In this document: one piece after another, positions 35,776 to 43,380 of the stretch | Layout of the letters: each line of letters opens with the position of its first letter | Numbering within the stretch: the first letter of the stretch is position 1 | From: an uncultured Alistipes sp. | Lineage (GTDB): Bacteria; Bacteroidota; Bacteroidia; Bacteroidales; Rikenellaceae | Direction of reading: 5' to 3' | DNA: 64,000 nt | Assembly: GCA_910584485.1 (NCBI GenBank) | Contig: CAJUAV010000001.1 | Span: forward strand, 496,001 to 560,000 | Notes under the pieces: generated by a model | The model's database searches: none | What the model saw: only the letters and a program-made list of their open reading frames with translations | Told to the model about the DNA's origin: nothing | Made by a program: the position numbers and the translations under genes

Positions 35776-35816
35776 AAAAAGCCCCTCCCGAGCTGCGGTT
35801 CGGGAGGGGCTTTTTT
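35776..35816. terminator. Intrinsic terminator after the cupin gene
   Basis: A stem of about 16 bp (AAAAAGCCCCTCCCGA with its complement) and a loop of about 9 bases is followed by six T. The A-run on the other side would allow function in both directions. Confidence 0.9.
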
Positions 35817-35875
35817 GCATGCGGTGCGGCACCGTATTTGCTTCGAGCTTCGGCACAGATCAATCACAACACGCC

Positions 35876-36418
35876 ATGAAACGTTTATTTTACGCCCTGA
35901 CGGCCGTTCTGCTGCTCATCGCCGCGGCCAGCGTCATCGGACAGAAAAAGAACCTCTCGCCGAAAGAGGAGCGTCGCGAAATCCGCGAGAAACGCCGCGC
36001 ACAGCGCATCGCCGACTACGAGCGGATGATGGATTCGGTCATCCACTCGCGCAATTTCCAGTTCAACCCGCAGACCATGCAACGCCAGCCGGCAGGCCCG
36101 ATGCGCCAGATCATGAACCCCGAGTTCAACGTGGGCATCTGGGGCTCGACGGCCGACATCTGCCTGCCCTACATCAAGGGCTATGTGCCGCCCTACTTCG
36201 TCACGACGATCAACTGCACCGTGCCGTCGCTCGACGGCTACACCACCGAGCAGACCCACGAAGGGTGGATGGTGACCTTCTCGACGTCGCTCTTCACGGC
36301 CTCGACCTTCACCTTCACCTTCGAAATCTACTCGCGCACGGGCGGCGCCACGCTGACGATCACCAACCCGTGGTACAGCCCCGTCCAGTATTCGGGTTCG
36401 ATTTCGCAACTCTACTAA
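35876..36418 (+). CDS. DUF4251 family secreted protein (copy 1)
   Basis: 180 residues. A signal peptide (MKRLFYALTAVLLLIAAASV) is followed by a charged KEERREIREKRRAQRIADYERMMD helix, then a beta-rich domain with NIGIWG-like (NVGIWGSTADICLPYIKGY) and GYTTEQTHEGWMVTF segments, characteristic of DUF4251. Function is unknown; members are common in Bacteroidales and are predicted periplasmic or outer-membrane associated. The ATG at 35876 gives a correct signal peptide; the frame from 35819 overlaps the cupin terminator. A related protein follows 12 bases downstream, indicating an operon and a tandem duplication. Confidence 0.82.
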   Translation: MKRLFYALTAVLLLIAAASVIGQKKNLSPKEERREIREKRRAQRIADYERMMDSVIHSRNFQFNPQTMQRQPAGPMRQIMNPEFNVGIWGSTADICLPYIKGYVPPYFVTTINCTVPSLDGYTTEQTHEGWMVTFSTSLFTASTFTFTFEIYSRTGGATLTITNPWYSPVQYSGSISQLY

Positions 36419-36430
36419 CGCGGCGGGGCG

Positions 36431-37144
36431 ATGAAAACGCATCTTTCCGCCCTCGCCGTCCTGCTGTCGCTCCTTGCGGGCGGCAGGATGGCGGCGCAGG
36501 AGCAACCCCTGCCGCAACCCCTCGCGACGGCCGCCGATTCGCTGACGACCGTACAGGCCGTCCCCGCACAACAGGCCGTGCAAACTGCCGCCCTGCAACA
36601 GCTCGGACAGCCCGCCATGCAGCCGATCGGACAGCCCGCCGCGCAGCAATCCGTCCTGCCCGCCGTCGCGCAGCCTGCGACGATCGTCGAAAGCGCGACC
36701 TACTACGTCGCCGCCCCGCAGATGGACCGCGCCGAGCGGCGTCGGCTGCGCGGACAGGAGTTCGCCGCCCGCATCGACTCGCTCGTACGGTCGAACCGCT
36801 ACTGCTTCCGCGCCCATACGATGCGCGAGCTGCCCGACGGCGCCGAACACCGTCTCTACGCCGATTTCTACCACTGCGCCCTCGCGGCGGACCACGTGGA
36901 GCTCTACCTGCCCGTCGAGCAGAGCGCGGCCCGCTTCGTCGAGGTGCTCAACTTCGACTCGATGTCGGTCCGCGACTACCGCGCCTCGCGCCTGCAGGGC
37001 GGGTGGAACATCACCTTCGCCGTGCTGCACGACGACGCCCTCTACCGCGTCGACCTCTCGATCTCGACCCTCACGGGCGAAGCGCAGCTCACCCTGCTTG
37101 CCCCGCACGTCGCCGTCCGATACACGGGAGCGCTACTGCCGTAA
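36431..37144 (+). CDS. DUF4251 family secreted protein (copy 2, with Q/A-rich linker)
   Basis: 237 residues. A signal peptide (MKTHLSALAVLLSLLAGG) is followed by about 65 residues dominated by Gln, Ala, Pro and Val, then a charged RAERRRLRGQEFAARID helix and a beta domain (DHVELYLPV, SRLQGGWNITFAVLHDD) parallel to copy 1. The DUF4251 core is shared, but the low-complexity linker is unique to this copy. It could space the domain from the membrane or bind the cell wall; no function is known. It ends at a long perfect hairpin shared with ispF. Confidence 0.8.
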   Translation: MKTHLSALAVLLSLLAGGRMAAQEQPLPQPLATAADSLTTVQAVPAQQAVQTAALQQLGQPAMQPIGQPAAQQSVLPAVAQPATIVESATYYVAAPQMDRAERRRLRGQEFAARIDSLVRSNRYCFRAHTMRELPDGAEHRLYADFYHCALAADHVELYLPVEQSAARFVEVLNFDSMSVRDYRASRLQGGWNITFAVLHDDALYRVDLSISTLTGEAQLTLLAPHVAVRYTGALLP

Positions 37145-37185
37145 ACGAAGCAGGTTCGGGCCCGAGGCCCGAACCTGCTTCGTTT
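37143..37185. terminator. Perfect 20-bp hairpin between convergent genes
   Basis: Arms 37143-37162 and 37166-37185 are exact complements around a 3-base loop. The hairpin begins inside the DUF4251 stop codon and ends at the last base of the ispF stop codon, so it serves both genes. T-tracts are short. Confidence 0.8.
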
Positions 37186-37670
37186 CATGCGCGGAAGATC
37201 AGCGCCACCGCCGAGACCGACACCCCCTCTTCGCGCCCTTCGAAGCCGAGCCGCTCGGTGGTCGTCGCCTTGACCGAGACCCGCTCCGCATCGATCTCCA
37301 TCGCTTCGGCCATCGCGCGGCGCATCCGATCGACGTAGGGCCGCAGCTTGGGCCGCTGCATGCGGATCGTGCAGTCGACGTTGCCCACCGCATACCCCCG
37401 TTCGCGCAGCAGGCCGACGACGCGCCGCAGCAGGATGCGCGAATCGATGCCCGCGAAATCGTCCGACGTATCGGGAAAATGCAGCCCGATATCGCCCAGC
37501 GCCGCCGCCCCCAGCAGGGCGTCACATACGGCATGAATCGCCACGTCGCCGTCCGAATGGGCGACAAAACCTTTCTCGAAGGGGATCTCCACCCCGCCCA
37601 GCACGAGCCGCAGCCCGTCGCGCAGGACATGCACGTCGTATCCGTGCCCGATTCTGAAATTGCACTCCAT
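37185..37670 (-). CDS. ispF: 2-C-methyl-D-erythritol 2,4-cyclodiphosphate synthase
   Basis: 161 residues, the normal IspF length. RIGHGYDVHVL holds the metal-binding D-x-H pair. VAHSDGDVAIHAVCDALLGAA and DIGLHFPD supply the third metal His and the active-site loop. The C-terminal KATTTERLGFEGREEG is the conserved signature. The trimeric enzyme forms MEcPP in the MEP isoprenoid pathway. The start at 37670 is supported by family alignment and by the promoter box that ends 6 bases upstream, implying a leaderless mRNA; the longer frame to 37823 would cross that promoter. Confidence 0.95.
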   Translation of the reverse strand: MECNFRIGHGYDVHVLRDGLRLVLGGVEIPFEKGFVAHSDGDVAIHAVCDALLGAAALGDIGLHFPDTSDDFAGIDSRILLRRVVGLLRERGYAVGNVDCTIRMQRPKLRPYVDRMRRAMAEAMEIDAERVSVKATTTERLGFEGREEGVSVSAVALIFRA

Positions 37671-37676
37671 GATGCG

Positions 37677-37684
37677 CAAAGATA
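37677..37684 (-). promoter_or_regulatory. Promoter -7 box of ispF, leaderless geometry
   Basis: Minus-strand TATCTTTG ends 6 bases before the ispF ATG, so the expected transcription start coincides with the start codon. Confidence 0.65.
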
Positions 37685-37774
37685 GCGTTTCTGCGCCGAA
37701 AAACGAAACGGCGGCACCATCGGTGCGCCGCCGCGCCCGCCGCTGCCGAAGAAAAAGATATTCTGCCCGATAAA

Positions 37775-37806
37775 TTTTGTTTTGCCGCCTCGGCGTGTTA
37801 TCTTTG
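37775..37806 (+). promoter_or_regulatory. Promoter of pheT
   Basis: TTTTG (37775-37779) and TATCTTTG (37799-37806) are separated by 19 bases. The pheT ATG is 34 bases after the -7 box. Confidence 0.78.
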
Positions 37807-37840
37807 TTCGATTTTTGGCACATATAAAAACGAACCGCAT

Positions 37841-40309
37841 ATGAATATCTCCTACAACTGGCTCAAACGATACCTCGACACCGACCGCTCGGCCGAAGAG
37901 CTCGCCGAGATCCTGACCGACATCGGTCTGGAGGTCGAAGGCTTCGAGCGCATCGAGACCGTCAAGGGCGGTCTGGCCGGCGTCGTGGTGGGCGAGGTGC
38001 TCACCTGCGTCGATCACCCCGACTCGGACCACCTCCACATCACCACCGTCGACGTGGGCGCCGAAGCGCCGTTACAGATCGTCTGCGGCGCCGCCAACTG
38101 CCGCCGGGGGCTCAAGGTGCTCTGCGCGACGGTCGGCGCGGTGCTCTACCCGAACGGCGGCGACGAGGAGTTCAAGATCAAACGCTCGAAGATCCGCGGC
38201 GTCGAGTCGCTCGGCATGCTCTGCGCCGAAGACGAGCTGGGCATCGGCACCTCGCACGAGGGGATCATGGAGCTGCCCGCCGAGGCGGTCGCAGGCACCG
38301 CGGCCCGCGACTGGCTGCACATCGAGGACGACTACCTGATCGCCATCGGCCTGACCCCCAACCGCATCGACGCCGCATCGCACATCGGCGTGGCACGCGA
38401 CCTGGCGGCCTACCTGAAGAGCCGCGGCGAGCGCTGCGAACTGCATCTGCCCGCGGTCGACGACTTCGCGGTCGACAACCGCGACCTCGAAATCGGCGTC
38501 GAAGTGGTCGACACGGAGGGTGCGCCCCGCTATGCGGGCGTCACCGTGAAGGGGTGCCGCATCGCCCCCTCGCCCGAGTGGATGCAGAACTGTCTGCGCG
38601 CCGCGGGCATCCACCCGAAGAACAACCTGGTCGACATCACCAATTTCGTCCTCTTCGAACTGGGACAGCCCCTGCACGCCTTCGACGCCTCGAAGATCGA
38701 TGGCGGCCGCATCGTCGTCCGCACCTGCGAGACGGGCACCCCCTTCGTCACGCTCGACGGCGTGGAGCGCACGCTGACGGACCGCGACCTGATGATCTGC
38801 TCGGCCGAAAAGCCGATGTGCATCGCAGGCGTCTTCGGCGGCCTCGAATCGGGCATCGGCGACCATACGACCGACGTCTTCATCGAGAGCGCCTATTTCA
38901 ACCCCGTACGGATCCGCAAGACGGCCAAGCGCTTCGGACTCAACACCGACGCCTCGTTCCGCTTCGAGCGCGGCATCGACCCCGACATCCAGCTCTACGC
39001 CCTCAAGCGCGCCGCGCTGCTCATGAAGGAGCTCGCGGACGGCACGATCGCGAGCGACATCGTCGATATCCGCTCGGCCGCGGCCGAGCCCTTCCGCTTC
39101 GAGTTCTCGCTCCGCCGCCTCGACATGCTCGCCGGCAAGCACCTGCCCGAAGCGACCGTCCGCACGATCCTCGCGGCGCTCGAAATCGGCATCGAGGCTG
39201 AGCACGACGGCGTGCTGACGGTGACCGTGCCCCCCTACCGCGTCGACGTGCAGCGCGAAGCCGACCTGGTCGAAGAGGTGCTGCGCATCTACGGCTACAA
39301 CAACATCGAAATTCCGACCGCCGTGCGGTCGACGCTCTCCTATGCGCCGACGCCCGACCGTTCGAAGCTGATGAACCTGGCCGCCGATTTCCTGTCGGCC
39401 AACGGCTGGACGGAGATCATGTCCAACTCGCTCACCCGAAGCGCCTACTACGAAGGGCTCGCGAGCTACCCCGCCGAGCATTGCGTGAAGATCCTCAACC
39501 CGTTGAGCGCCGACCTGAACGTCATGCGCCAGACGCTGCTCTTCAACATGATGGAGGCCCTCGCCCTCAACATCAACCACCGCAACGCCGATCTGAAGCT
39601 CTACGAGTTCGGCAACTGCTACCGCTACGACGCCGAGAAGCACACCCCCGAGCAGCCGTTGGCGGCCTACTCGGAGCAGTATCGGCTGGCGATGGCCGTC
39701 ACGGGCAGCGACGTGCCCGCCTCGTGGAACGCGAAACCCGCCAAAAGCTCCTTCTTCACGCTGCGCGCCATGGCCGAAAAGCTGCTGCGCCGCTTCGGCA
39801 TCGACAGCTACGACCTCAAATGCGAGACGCTGCAAAACGACCTCTACGGCGAGGCGCTGCTCCTCACGCTCGGCAACGGCAAGCGGCTGGCCGAGCTGGG
39901 CGTCGTCCACCCCGCGATCCGTCGCCGCTTCGACATCAAGCAGGAGGTCTACTACCTGGAGCTCGATTTCGACCGCCTCGTGCAGACGACCAAAAAGCAC
40001 CGCATCGCCGTCGAGGAGCTCTCGAAATACCCCGAGGTGAAGCGCGACCTGGCGCTGCTCGTCGACCGCAGCGTCACCTTCGCGGCGCTGCGCGAAGCGG
40101 CCTTCGCGGCGGAGCGCAAGCTGCTGAAGCGCGTCTCGCTCTTCGACGTCTACGAGGGCGACAAGCTCCCCGAAGGCAAGAAATCGTACGCCTTGAGCTT
40201 CGTGCTGGAGGACCGTACGCGCACGCTCGACGACAAGACGATCGAGCGCGCGATGGCAAACATCGCCCGCCGCCTCGAAAGCAGCTGCGACGCGACGGTA
40301 CGCGCCTGA
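37841..40309 (+). CDS. pheT: Phenylalanyl-tRNA synthetase beta subunit
   Basis: 822 residues. The N-terminal part MNISYNWLKRYLDTDRSAEEL leads to a tRNA-binding EMAP-like domain (about 40-155; VVVGEVLTCVDHPDSDHLHITTVDVG). Then come B3/B4 editing and B5 domains, a catalytic-like core (EIMSNSLTRSAYYEGL, MRQTLLFNMMEALALNIN), and a C-terminal anticodon-binding FDX-ACB domain (ELSKYPEVKRDLALLVDRSVTF). It pairs with PheS in an alpha2-beta2 enzyme charging tRNA-Phe; pheS is not adjacent here. It has its own promoter and a clean downstream terminator. Confidence 0.96.
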   Translation: MNISYNWLKRYLDTDRSAEELAEILTDIGLEVEGFERIETVKGGLAGVVVGEVLTCVDHPDSDHLHITTVDVGAEAPLQIVCGAANCRRGLKVLCATVGAVLYPNGGDEEFKIKRSKIRGVESLGMLCAEDELGIGTSHEGIMELPAEAVAGTAARDWLHIEDDYLIAIGLTPNRIDAASHIGVARDLAAYLKSRGERCELHLPAVDDFAVDNRDLEIGVEVVDTEGAPRYAGVTVKGCRIAPSPEWMQNCLRAAGIHPKNNLVDITNFVLFELGQPLHAFDASKIDGGRIVVRTCETGTPFVTLDGVERTLTDRDLMICSAEKPMCIAGVFGGLESGIGDHTTDVFIESAYFNPVRIRKTAKRFGLNTDASFRFERGIDPDIQLYALKRAALLMKELADGTIASDIVDIRSAAAEPFRFEFSLRRLDMLAGKHLPEATVRTILAALEIGIEAEHDGVLTVTVPPYRVDVQREADLVEEVLRIYGYNNIEIPTAVRSTLSYAPTPDRSKLMNLAADFLSANGWTEIMSNSLTRSAYYEGLASYPAEHCVKILNPLSADLNVMRQTLLFNMMEALALNINHRNADLKLYEFGNCYRYDAEKHTPEQPLAAYSEQYRLAMAVTGSDVPASWNAKPAKSSFFTLRAMAEKLLRRFGIDSYDLKCETLQNDLYGEALLLTLGNGKRLAELGVVHPAIRRRFDIKQEVYYLELDFDRLVQTTKKHRIAVEELSKYPEVKRDLALLVDRSVTFAALREAAFAAERKLLKRVSLFDVYEGDKLPEGKKSYALSFVLEDRTRTLDDKTIERAMANIARRLESSCDATVRA

Positions 40310-40326
40310 AGCCCCGCCTCGAAACG

Positions 40327-40363
40327 AAAGGTCCGTCCGACATGCACGTCGGACGGACCTTTT
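40327..40363 (+). terminator. Intrinsic terminator after pheT
   Basis: A 15-bp stem (AAAGGTCCGTCCGAC and its complement) with a 6-base loop is followed by seven T. Confidence 0.9.
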
Positions 40364-40382
40364 TTCGTACGGAGAGGGACGG

Positions 40383-40694
40383 CTACTTGCTGCTGCTGCC
40401 CGATTTCTTCGTATACTGGTTGATACCCTCGGGGTTGTTGCCGCCCGATTTCTTCGTGTACTGGTTGATCCCTTCGGGATTGTTGCTGCGCGAGCGTCCC
40501 GAGGTGCTGTTGCTGCCCGAGGCCGTGCCGCGGCTCGACGAGCTGCTGCCGCCGCGCGACGAGGACGACGAGGAGGCCGTACCGCGGCTCGACGAGCTGC
40601 TGCTGCGCGACGACGACGAGCTGTTCTTCATGCCCGACTTGTTCTCCGAGGCCTGCGACGAGCGGCCCGAGGTCTTGTTGTTCGACTCTTTCAT
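40383..40694 (-). CDS. Small Ser-rich protein with a repeated NNPEGINQYTKKSG motif
   Basis: 103 residues. Residues about 1-65 are almost entirely Ser, Arg, Gly and Asn, with runs such as SSSSSSRG. The C-terminal third has two adjacent copies of (S/G)NNPEGINQYTKKSG. The composition is that of a disordered, basic, nucleic-acid- or surface-binding protein, loosely like small stress-related proteins with short Gly/Asn repeats; I do not recognise a defined family. It lies 96 bases downstream of the manganese catalase gene on the same strand, with a GC hairpin (40725-40745) between them. Co-expression in stress is inference. Confidence 0.7.
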   Translation of the reverse strand: MKESNNKTSGRSSQASENKSGMKNSSSSSRSSSSSSRGTASSSSSSRGGSSSSSRGTASGSNSTSGRSRSNNPEGINQYTKKSGGNNPEGINQYTKKSGSSSK

Positions 40695-40724
40695 GACTTT
40701 AAAACTTTAATTAGACATTTTAGC

Positions 40725-40745
40725 GCCGCGGGTATAGCCCGCGGC
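40725..40745 (-). promoter_or_regulatory. GC hairpin between catalase and Ser-rich genes
   Basis: An 8-bp stem (GCCGCGGG / CCCGCGGC) with a 5-base loop and no T-tract. It may stabilise the catalase mRNA end or act as a processing site in a two-gene transcript. Confidence 0.5.
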
Positions 40746-40790
40746 CGTTGTTGTATGCCGTACGGGTGCAAAAGATGTACCAAAAGCGGA

Positions 40791-41762
40791 TCAATCCTGC
40801 TCCGCGGGAACCCGTTTCGAGGTCGGACGCTTGCGATCGCCGTACTCGCACCAGCCGATCCGCTTGGTCGGCGTGGCGCTGCGCACCTCTTCGCTGCGCT
40901 TCTTGCTCAACGCCAAATCGGCCTCGCGGACCGATTCGAGCGTACGGTCGGTGCCTTCGAGCTCGACCTTCGTCAGGCCGTCCGTCTCGATCACCTGCCG
41001 ATGGGGATCGGCGATGTACTGCCACTCTTCGCCGAAGCCCGTCGAACGGCCCTCGTTCCAGGGACCGCGGTAGTCGCCGCCCTGCGAGTGATTCGAATAG
41101 AGGTTGCCGTAGCGCGGGTCGGTCTGCAGGACGCCCGGCGGGAAGTTGGGGCGGATCGTGTCGAGCGCCGCCTCGAACTGCTGGAAGTGGGCCACCTCGC
41201 GCGTCATGAGGTAATTGAGCGTCGCCAGCACCTCCTTGTCGTCCGTGAACTGCATGAGGTACTCGTAGGCGATCTTGGCGCGCGCCTCGGAGGCGAGGTT
41301 CGACCGCAGGTCGACCGTCAGGTCGCCGTTGGCGTTGATGTAGGTGCTCTGCCAGGGAACGCCCGCGCTGTCCGTCAGGCGCGGACCGCCGCCCGTCACG
41401 ACGCCGAACTGGGTCGCGATGCCGAAGGTCGAGTGGACGAAATCGTCCTTCGAGAAGCCGTCGGCGAAGACGTCGCTGCGCTCGGCGGCATCCTTCAGGT
41501 TGCCGTTCACGCCAGCGAGAAGCATCTGGATCGTCGCACCGACGATTTCGAGGTGGCCGAGCTCTTCGGTGGCGATATCCATCAGCATATCGTACTTGTC
41601 GGGATAGGGGTTGTGGCAGGCGAAAGCCTGGACGAAATACTGCATGCAGGCGCTCAACTCGCCGTTGCCGCCGCCGAACTGTTCGAGCATGAGCCGCGCG
41701 AAACGGGGATCGGGCTTCGATACGCGCGCCTTGAAATGGAGCTCTTTGGAGTGGTAAAACAT
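40791..41762 (-). CDS. Manganese catalase
   Basis: 323 residues, non-haem di-manganese catalase. Ligand segments of the four-helix bundle are visible: GNGELSACMQYF (first Glu), MLMDIATEELGHLEIVG (Glu and His), the middle Glu in ASEARAKIAYEYLM, and TREVAHFQQFEAAL (Glu and His). HSQGGDYRGPWNEG is the conserved C-terminal loop. It breaks down hydrogen peroxide in the cytoplasm, useful for an anaerobe meeting oxygen. The start at 41762 (MFYHSKELHFKARV) matches the family; the longer frame enters repeat DNA. It is probably followed by the Ser-rich small gene. Confidence 0.95.
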   Translation of the reverse strand: MFYHSKELHFKARVSKPDPRFARLMLEQFGGGNGELSACMQYFVQAFACHNPYPDKYDMLMDIATEELGHLEIVGATIQMLLAGVNGNLKDAAERSDVFADGFSKDDFVHSTFGIATQFGVVTGGGPRLTDSAGVPWQSTYINANGDLTVDLRSNLASEARAKIAYEYLMQFTDDKEVLATLNYLMTREVAHFQQFEAALDTIRPNFPPGVLQTDPRYGNLYSNHSQGGDYRGPWNEGRSTGFGEEWQYIADPHRQVIETDGLTKVELEGTDRTLESVREADLALSKKRSEEVRSATPTKRIGWCEYGDRKRPTSKRVPAEQD

Positions 41763-42825
41763 ATCGATTCGTGTTTTAGGTGAATGATTTCGGGGTTGCG
41801 GGGCCGAGTTCCGATGCGGGATGCGCCGAAAGGGCCGTCGCATGGTCCGTTCAGAGCAAACAGCCTGCCAAAGGGGACAGCGGGAGGATGCGGGGAGTAC
41901 GGGGCGCAGTTTGCGGGGCGTACGCCCTCGCCAGAGCTGCGGGCTTTATTTCGAGGCGAGGTTCGCGGTACGGCGGGGCGCAGCTTGCGGAGGTCACGCA
42001 ACGAGCGGATGCGAGTTGCGGCCTAAAGCGGGGCGAAGCTGCGGCCCGCCGACGTCTGCGACGTCGCGTCTGCCTGGCCCGAAGCGGCGGTGAACGGCCC
42101 GCCGATGGCTGCGCCATCGCTCCCACCTTGCAAGCCCGCAGCCGAGCGGAGGCGACAACGAGCCTTTCGGCGAGTTGCAGCCCTCCGCCAGGGGGCGGCT
42201 GCGGGCTGCCGATCCCTTGCGGGATCGAGCCATTCAGCCTGCGGTGACACGCACTTTTCTCGGACCGAAGCCTGCGGAACGGCCGCTAACCAAGAGCCGC
42301 CAGAGGGGGGCTGCGGGCTGCCGATCCCTTGCGGGATCGAGCCGTTCGGCCTGCGGTGACACGCACTTTGCTCGGGTCGAAGCCCGCGGAACGGACGTGA
42401 GCCATGGGCCTCCAGGGGGCGGCTGCGGGCTGCCGACGTCTGCGACGTCGAGTCTGTCTGGTCCGAAACAGAGAACAGCACAAGTCACCTGCGTAATCTG
42501 TTCGGGCTGAAGCCTGCGGAGCACGCATGTTTGCCAAAACTGCGGGCCTCCGCTGCGGGAGGCTTCGGCCCGCCGCACTGGCGTGCGATTCGTGTTCGGG
42601 ACGCAGCTTACGAAGCGCACGCAACGAGCGGCAGCGGGCCGCCGACGGCATGCGCCATCAATCGCGAACGGCACGCACCTGCTGGCGAACTTCGGGCAGC
42701 AGCGAGCGAAGCTCCCCCCTCCGTTCCGCCCCATAAAACGTAGGTATGCTAATTTTTCGCCCCGCCGCACCGAAATGGAACAGCCTTTGCAGCAGACGGC
42801 GTGTCAAACCTAATTTATTTATACG
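41763..42825. repeat. REP-like repeat cluster, about 1 kb
   Basis: The 1063-base gap between manganese catalase and the PepSY-like gene is built from short GC-rich repeats. Hairpins lie at 42050-42066 (CGACGTC/GACGTCG), 42103-42119 (CGATGGC/GCCATCG), 42210-42227 and 42322-42339 (CGATCCC/GGGATCG), 42434-42450 (CGACGTC/GACGTCG) and 42574-42587 (CGCAC/GTGCG). Conserved flanks are GGCGGCTGCGGGCTGC or CTGCGGCCCGC. Interspersed words such as GAAGCCTGCGGA recur. No protein signal was found in the many open frames. Confidence 0.85.
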
Positions 42826-43260
42826 ATGAAAAAGTTCTTAATGACGTTGGTTTGTGCGGCGACCGCCTGGTGCGTGAGCGCTGCACCGCAGGAGGTCGAT
42901 TTCGGCAAACTTCCCCAGAAATCGCAGGAGTTCGTCCAGCACTACTTCTCGAACGAGACGGTAAAGCGCGTCGAGATGGACCGCGAGTCTTCGTGGGACA
43001 AGTACACGGTCTACTTCAACAGCGGCAGCCAGGTATCGTTCGAGGGCGGCACGGGCGACTGCACGCAGATCGTCATGAAGGACGGGTACGTACCCGCCGC
43101 CGTACTTCCGAACGGCGTGAAGAGCTACGTAGGCCGCAAGTATCCCAACGGCAAGATCGTAGGCTACGAAACGACGGCCGACGGCTACAAGATCTGCATG
43201 TCGAACAAGACCTGCGTCTACTTCGACAAGAACGGCGACTTCGTCAAAGCGACCGAGTAA
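42826..43260 (+). CDS. PepSY-like domain secreted protein
   Basis: 144 residues. A signal peptide (MKKFLMTLVCAATAWCVSA) is followed by about 125 residues in the PepSY-like pattern: FGKLPQKSQEFVQHYFSNE (helix), VKRVEMDRESSWDKYTVYF (strands), then a second half-repeat beginning GVKSYVGRKYPNGKIVGYETTADG. Proteins of this Bacteroidetes group are small periplasmic or surface proteins of unknown role; PepSY modules in other families inhibit peptidases. Its codon use is less C-biased than the neighbours. It is followed by a strong terminator and is convergent with uvrA. Confidence 0.85.
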   Translation: MKKFLMTLVCAATAWCVSAAPQEVDFGKLPQKSQEFVQHYFSNETVKRVEMDRESSWDKYTVYFNSGSQVSFEGGTGDCTQIVMKDGYVPAAVLPNGVKSYVGRKYPNGKIVGYETTADGYKICMSNKTCVYFDKNGDFVKATE

Positions 43261-43324
43261 CCGTCTCTTCGGCAGCGAAAGACCTCTCGGCCGATCGGTC
43301 GACCGCGTCTTTTCTCCGAATGCA

Positions 43325-43367
43325 AAACACCGTCCGCGGAGGATTCCGCGGACGGTGTTTCTTTTTT
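43325..43367 (+). terminator. Intrinsic terminator between PepSY-like gene and uvrA
   Basis: A perfect 15-bp stem (AAACACCGTCCGCGG and complement) with a 6-base loop is followed by C and seven T. Confidence 0.9.
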
Positions 43368-43380
43368 TCGGGCGCTCGGC

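Noticed and set aside
42023..42813. Several overlapping open frames of 70-240 codons in the catalase/PepSY gap
   Set aside because: They translate the REP-like repeats (recurring words like GCGLPIPCGIE) in several frames and both strands; no start context or conserved domain.
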